This document shows, one piece after another, positions 6,757 to 9,748 of a DNA stretch of 9,748 nucleotides. The DNA is from an uncultured Collinsella sp. (lineage in GTDB: Bacteria; Actinomycetota; Coriobacteriia; Coriobacteriales; Coriobacteriaceae). The stretch lies in assembly GCA_902495085.1 (NCBI GenBank), contig CABUWA010000072.1:1-9748 (forward strand). The letters run 5' to 3'. The notes beneath the pieces are model-generated. The model had not been told where the DNA came from, ran no database searches, and was given only the letters and a program-made list of their open reading frames with translations. Every line of letters begins with the position of its first letter. The first letter of the stretch is position 1. A program made the position numbers and the translations under genes.

Positions 6757-6787
6757 TGTGCTGCAAAAACGTTACTGGAGGGCATCT

Positions 6788-8086
6788 ATGGCACCAGCTC
6801 TGTCCGATTTTCAACCGCAACCAGCGCCTCAGGCTACCACAGCGGCGCAGACCGCTATCGGTGACGGTCTTGTCGCAGAAGCTCAGGCTTTTGCAGACGA
6901 GCTCGCTGCGTGGCGCCACGATCTACACCAGATGCCCGAGCTCGGTAACAATCTTCCGCAGACGTCTGCCTATATCCAGGCGCGTCTGGACGAGATGGAC
7001 ATCCCCCATACCACGCTCGTCGACGGTTCCTGCGTCGTTGGCCTGATCGGTGCCGGTGCGGCCGCGGCCACTCAGGGCAATGGCACGTGCAAGGACGAGC
7101 AGGCCGGAACGGTCGTCATGCTCCGAGGCGATATGGATGCCCTGCCCGTTGTCGAGGAATCCGGCGAGCCCTTTGCATCCACCAATGGCTGCATGCATGC
7201 TTGCGGTCACGATATGCACGCGACGGCTCTGCTTGGTGCGGCGCGCCTGCTCAAGGCCCGCGAGGCCGAGCTCGTCGACGCCAATGCCACCGTCAAACTG
7301 CTGTTCCAGCCGGGCGAGGAGACCTTTGAGGGAGCACGCGCTGCCATCGCCGATGGCCTGCTGCAGAACCCGCGCCCTCAGGCGGCCTTTGCCATGCATG
7401 TCAACAGTCAGTCGCCGCTTGGCCTGGTGCTCTACGGCAGTCCGGCGCTTTCGGGCGTGTACGGTTTCCGCATCACGCTCCAGGGCAAGGGCGGCCATGG
7501 CTCGAGCCCCGAGATCTGCATCGACCCCATCACGGCCGGCGTCCACGTGCACCTGGCGCTCCAGGAGCTTATCGCCCGCGAGGTGCCGGCGGCCAAGGAA
7601 GTCGCACTTACCGTTGGTAAGTTTGCCGGCGGCTTGGCGGCCAACGTCATCCCCGACACCTGCGTGCTCGAGGGAACGCTGCGCGGCTTTGATGTTGAGC
7701 TCATGGCTCACCTGAAGACCCGCATCGCGGAGGTCGTTAACGGCGTTGCCACAACATATCGTACGCCGGCGACCATCGAGACGCTTTCGGATGTCCCGCC
7801 GCTTGTACTCGACAGCGATATGACTCAGGCGTCGCTTGGCTACGTGGGCGCAGTGCTGCCCAAGGCGGCTTTCTTGCCGCTTTTCCATGCCATGGCGAGT
7901 GAGGACTTCGCGCTTATCTCGAGCAAGATTCCGAGTGCGTACTTTACCGTGGGCGCGGCCGTAACCGACATGGACGAACACTTTGCCCAGCACCATCCCA
8001 AGGCACGTTTTAACGATGCCGAGCTGCCGCTCGGCGCCGCGGCCTATACCGCCGTCGCTTTGGGCTACATCGCCGACCACCGGTAG
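6788..8086 (+). CDS. M20D-family metal-dependent amidohydrolase
   Basis: This 432-residue cytosolic hydrolase belongs to the M20D family (hippurate hydrolase, indole-acetyl-amino-acid hydrolase and N-acetyl-diaminopimelate deacetylase relatives). These enzymes cleave the amide bond of N-acyl amino acids with a two-metal site. Motifs in order are WRHDLHQMPELG (42-53), RGDMDALPV (113-121), the ligand motif MHACGHDMH (136-144; Cys139, His141) and FQPGEE (173-178; Glu177, Glu178). Then follow MHV (203-205; His204), the lid/dimerisation motif GKGGHGSSPE (233-242), MASEDF (369-374) and the C-terminal HHPKARFND (402-410). All expected catalytic positions are present. Unusual points are an Ala/Gln/Pro-rich N-terminal extension of about 35 residues and a low-complexity insert at about 88-107. 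The ATG has GGAGGG (6777-6782) at 5-nt spacing; the reading frame stays open upstream to 6317, but that part overlaps the EamA gene and is not used. The specific substrate is unknown. It is followed by an MFS carrier on the same strand. Confidence 0.95.
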   Translation: MAPALSDFQPQPAPQATTAAQTAIGDGLVAEAQAFADELAAWRHDLHQMPELGNNLPQTSAYIQARLDEMDIPHTTLVDGSCVVGLIGAGAAAATQGNGTCKDEQAGTVVMLRGDMDALPVVEESGEPFASTNGCMHACGHDMHATALLGAARLLKAREAELVDANATVKLLFQPGEETFEGARAAIADGLLQNPRPQAAFAMHVNSQSPLGLVLYGSPALSGVYGFRITLQGKGGHGSSPEICIDPITAGVHVHLALQELIAREVPAAKEVALTVGKFAGGLAANVIPDTCVLEGTLRGFDVELMAHLKTRIAEVVNGVATTYRTPATIETLSDVPPLVLDSDMTQASLGYVGAVLPKAAFLPLFHAMASEDFALISSKIPSAYFTVGAAVTDMDEHFAQHHPKARFNDAELPLGAAAYTAVALGYIADHR

Positions 8087-8170
8087 CACCCAACCTTGCC
8101 TTTCAAGCCTGCGGGCATGGCCGTAAGGCCTATGCCCGCAGGCTTGAAAGGCAATCTTGGGCACTACCGG
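8080..8170. repeat. Very long inverted repeat between hydrolase and MFS genes
   Basis: The inner arms 8096-8122 and 8127-8154 pair over 27 bp with a single bulged T (8131) and a GTAA loop. The outer arms 8080-8093 and 8157-8170 continue the stem over 14 bp with two adjacent A-C mismatches, after small unpaired spacers (8094-8095 and 8155-8156). The left outer arm covers the last codon and TAG stop of the hydrolase. No T-run follows directly. As RNA it would be one of the most stable structures in the window, able to shield the 3' end of the hydrolase message and reduce read-through into the carrier gene. Confidence 0.9.
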
Positions 8171-8196
8171 CGCCCGGCGCCGGCTATTCGTTTTTT
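8167..8196 (+). terminator. GC hairpin with T-run just before the MFS Shine-Dalgarno
   Basis: CCGGCGCC (8167-8174) and GGCGCCGG (8176-8183) are complementary; realistically a 6-bp stem with a 5-nt loop forms. Seven nt later come six T (8191-8196), then AAAAGGAG. The T-run is further from the stem than in an efficient terminator, so partial termination or attenuation is the most that can be inferred. The outer arm of the preceding inverted repeat overlaps it, so the two folds compete. Confidence 0.35.
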
Positions 8197-8208
8197 AAAA
8201 GGAGCGGT

Positions 8209-9513
8209 ATGTCCCAGCAACGTAAATTCTTCCCCGGCTGGCTCGTGGTGGCCTCCGGCTTCGTGATCATGGCCACGTGTTACACGATTTTCGTCAACTG
8301 CATGAGCCTGTTCCAGCCGCTGATCGTCAGCAACCTGGGTATTTCCCTTGCGCAGTACAACGTCTCCAATGCCATCTCCACCGTGGTGAGTGTCGTGGGT
8401 TCGCTCGTTATCGGTCATGTTGCCGATAAGGTGAGTGGCCGCGTATTGGGCTCGCTCACCGTTATCGCTACCTCGGCGGTGCTCGCGGGCATGAGCTTTG
8501 TCGGTGAGCTGTGGCAGGTCTACGTGCTCTTTGCCGTTTCGGGCTGCTTCGCTGTGGCCTCGACCCGTCTGCTCATTAGCCTGGTGACCGCCAACTGGTT
8601 TACCGCCAAGCGAGGCCTTGCCATCTCTATCGCACTTTCGGGCTCGGGCTTTGGCGGAGCTATTCTCTCGCCGATCGTGAGCTCGCTTATCGTGAGTGTG
8701 GGCTGGCGCTCTGCGTTCCTGGTACTCGCTGCCGTCTGCATGGTGGCGGCACTGCCCATCACGGCCTACTCCTTTCGCACCAAGCCTTCCGAGATCGGCC
8801 TTAAGCCGCTCGGCGAGAACCCGGGCGATCCGTCCGTCTCGACGGCTGGCGACAAGGACGAGCACACGGCGCCCGAGGTTAGCGTCGGCTGGTCTCGTAT
8901 CAAGAAGAGCCCGGCGTTTTGGCTGCTTGTCGTCGCCTTCCTCTTTATGGGTCTCGTTAACGGCGCCATTCTGCCCAACCAGGTTACCAACATGACGAGC
9001 GTTACCGTCAACGGCGCCAAGATCGTCACGGGCGGCCACGATCCCATGTGGGCAGGTACCGTGCTTTCAGCCTATATGGTCACCGTCGTTATCGCCAAGA
9101 TTTCGCTCGGTGCGATCTATGACCGCTTTGGTCTGCGCTTTGGCAATATCCTTGGCTCCGTTGCGTGCATTATCGCCTGCGTCGCCCTGTGCTTCCCGAC
9201 GACGGACCTCGGTCCTATTGTCGCCGCTGTGAGCTTTGGTATCGGAACGTGCATGGGCACCATCACGCCCACGATCGCCGCGTCCAAGCAGTTTGGTATG
9301 GCCGACCTCGGCAAGGTCACGGGCACCATCACCTCGCTCGAGATGGTCGGCGGCACCGTGGGCGCCATTGTCTCGGGCGTGCTGTTCGACGCCACGGGCT
9401 CCTTTGCGAGCACCTGGATCGTGTGCCTGGCGTGCTCCGTGGGCATGCTCGTGTTCCTGCTGGCATCCGAGCCCATCGCCGCCAAGCTGCGCGCGAGCGT
9501 GGCGGGGGAGTAG
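8209..9513 (+). CDS. MFS carrier, oxalate/formate-antiporter-like (OFA) group
   Basis: This 434-residue major facilitator has about 12 helices and a polar central loop (about 190-230). Two copies of the MFS loop motif are seen, GHVADKVSGR (69-78) and GAIYDRFGLR (301-310), marking the two six-helix halves. NWFTAKRGLAISIALSGSGF (129-148) is typical of the OFA/monocarboxylate-porter branch, as is GWRSAF (165-170). Members move organic anions such as oxalate, formate or other carboxylates; similarity does not fix the substrate. The start has AAAAGGAG (8197-8204) 4 nt upstream. No promoter is apparent in the 122-bp gap after the hydrolase, which is mostly stem structure, so transcription probably comes from the hydrolase promoter. 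Together they may import and cleave an N-acyl amino acid, or export a product; this is inference. Confidence 0.93.
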   Translation: MSQQRKFFPGWLVVASGFVIMATCYTIFVNCMSLFQPLIVSNLGISLAQYNVSNAISTVVSVVGSLVIGHVADKVSGRVLGSLTVIATSAVLAGMSFVGELWQVYVLFAVSGCFAVASTRLLISLVTANWFTAKRGLAISIALSGSGFGGAILSPIVSSLIVSVGWRSAFLVLAAVCMVAALPITAYSFRTKPSEIGLKPLGENPGDPSVSTAGDKDEHTAPEVSVGWSRIKKSPAFWLLVVAFLFMGLVNGAILPNQVTNMTSVTVNGAKIVTGGHDPMWAGTVLSAYMVTVVIAKISLGAIYDRFGLRFGNILGSVACIIACVALCFPTTDLGPIVAAVSFGIGTCMGTITPTIAASKQFGMADLGKVTGTITSLEMVGGTVGAIVSGVLFDATGSFASTWIVCLACSVGMLVFLLASEPIAAKLRASVAGE

Positions 9514-9548
9514 GCGCCCGTCGCTCTTTTCTGTTCGTCCCGTTCTGT

Positions 9549-9612
9549 CCGTGGCCGCCTTGGAGGCCGAATGGATGCTCGTACCATCATTCGGTTTCCA
9601 AGGCGGCCACGG
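9549..9612 (+). terminator. Long hairpin downstream of the MFS gene
   Basis: The left arm 9549-9577 pairs with the right arm 9585-9612 around a 7-nt loop (9578-9584). There is one bulged G, and two positions are G-U wobbles only when the + strand is read as RNA (the complementary strand would have mismatches). It begins 35 nt after the stop codon. No U-tract follows, so it is called a terminator only in the wide sense of a 3'-end structure. Confidence 0.55.
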
Positions 9613-9630
9613 GCCTACGAAATGATTCCT

Positions 9631-9678
9631 TTTCCTCCGTCCCCAACAGATCACGTGATCCGAAGGGGACGGAGGAAA
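9631..9678. repeat. Dyad with concentric 12-bp palindrome
   Basis: The 14-nt arms 9631-9644 and 9665-9678 are perfectly complementary. Between them lies the perfect palindrome GATCACGTGATC (9649-9660), separated from each arm by 4 nt and sharing the same centre (9654.5). This is the same design as the dyad at 140-201 (arms, 4-nt spacer, palindrome, 4-nt spacer, arms), and both arm pairs carry GTCCCC/GGGGAC. A nested symmetric site of this kind may bind a dimeric protein, or may be one family of dispersed palindromes. Confidence 0.75.
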
Positions 9679-9700
9679 GCGGATCGCAAACAGCGGCGGT

Positions 9701-9744
9701 GCGTCAGGCCGAACGAGTCCCCATACCCTCGTTCGGTCAGACGC
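9701..9744. repeat. Third hairpin in the region after the MFS gene
   Basis: The 17-nt arms 9701-9717 and 9728-9744 pair with one A-A mismatch and one G-U wobble around a 10-nt loop. CGGC (9694-9697) and GCCG (9745-9748) can extend the stem past a small bulge. The window ends here, so the element may continue. Between 9514 and 9748 I see no open reading frame worth calling, only these three structures. Confidence 0.7.
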
Positions 9745-9748
9745 GCCG

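Noticed and set aside
6317..6787. Upstream extension of the hydrolase reading frame to 6317
   Set aside because: It would overlap the end of the EamA gene in another frame and run through its terminator. The ATG at 6788 has a good ribosome site and gives a normal-length family member.
6923..8164. Minus-strand open frame of about 413 codons over the hydrolase gene
   Set aside because: It is antisense to a gene with all catalytic motifs of M20D, and its own translation is low in hydrophobic order and shows no motif.
8164..9039. Minus-strand open frame of about 291 codons over the MFS gene
   Set aside because: It is a shadow of the carrier gene; the translation is rich in His, Arg and Asp with no recognisable domain.

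Overview
The window looks like chromosomal DNA of a moderately high-GC Gram-positive bacterium. The codon bias (G/C at third positions), strong AAGGAGGTGA-type ribosome sites, tandem YhgE/Pip genes and an M20D hydrolase next to an OFA-type MFS carrier would fit a gut actinobacterium of the Coriobacteriia, such as Collinsella. That placement is inference from style and gene content, not from a marker gene. All five genes I support lie on the + strand. There are no RNA genes, CRISPR arrays, transposase genes or phage genes.

Layout. Positions 1-384 are non-coding: a 107-bp palindromic repeat (copy A), a second long dyad with a concentric inner palindrome (140-201), a weak promoter/operator region (230-292) and a leader hairpin (312-353). 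Positions 385-5355 hold two adjacent YhgE/Pip-family membrane protein genes of 926 and 729 codons. They abut with no gap, and the second has a perfect Shine-Dalgarno inside the end of the first. Positions 5356-5687 hold a terminator-like hairpin, copy B of the 107-bp repeat (so the YhgE/Pip pair is bracketed by direct copies 5,394 bp apart), and a candidate extended -10 promoter with a leader hairpin. Positions 5688-6671 encode an EamA/DMT transporter, closed by a canonical intrinsic terminator. Positions 6788-8086 encode an M20D metal-dependent amidohydrolase, and 8209-9513 an OFA-type MFS carrier. A very long inverted repeat starts at the hydrolase stop codon and fills most of the gap between these two. 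Positions 9514-9748 are non-coding and hold three consecutive long hairpins.

How the genes may work together. The two YhgE/Pip proteins share the N-terminal and membrane-entry motifs but differ in their long extracellular coiled coils and at the C-terminus, so they probably form a two-subunit envelope complex of unknown function. The hydrolase and MFS carrier plausibly form an uptake-and-cleavage pair for an N-acyl amino acid or amide, co-transcribed through the hairpin. The EamA carrier appears to be its own transcription unit.

The least ordinary part of the window is its intergenic DNA. Every gap except the gene-gene junction of the YhgE pair carries at least one long, often nearly perfect, inverted repeat, and most lack the U-tract of a normal terminator. 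Two of these dyads, at opposite ends of the window, share a nested concentric design.
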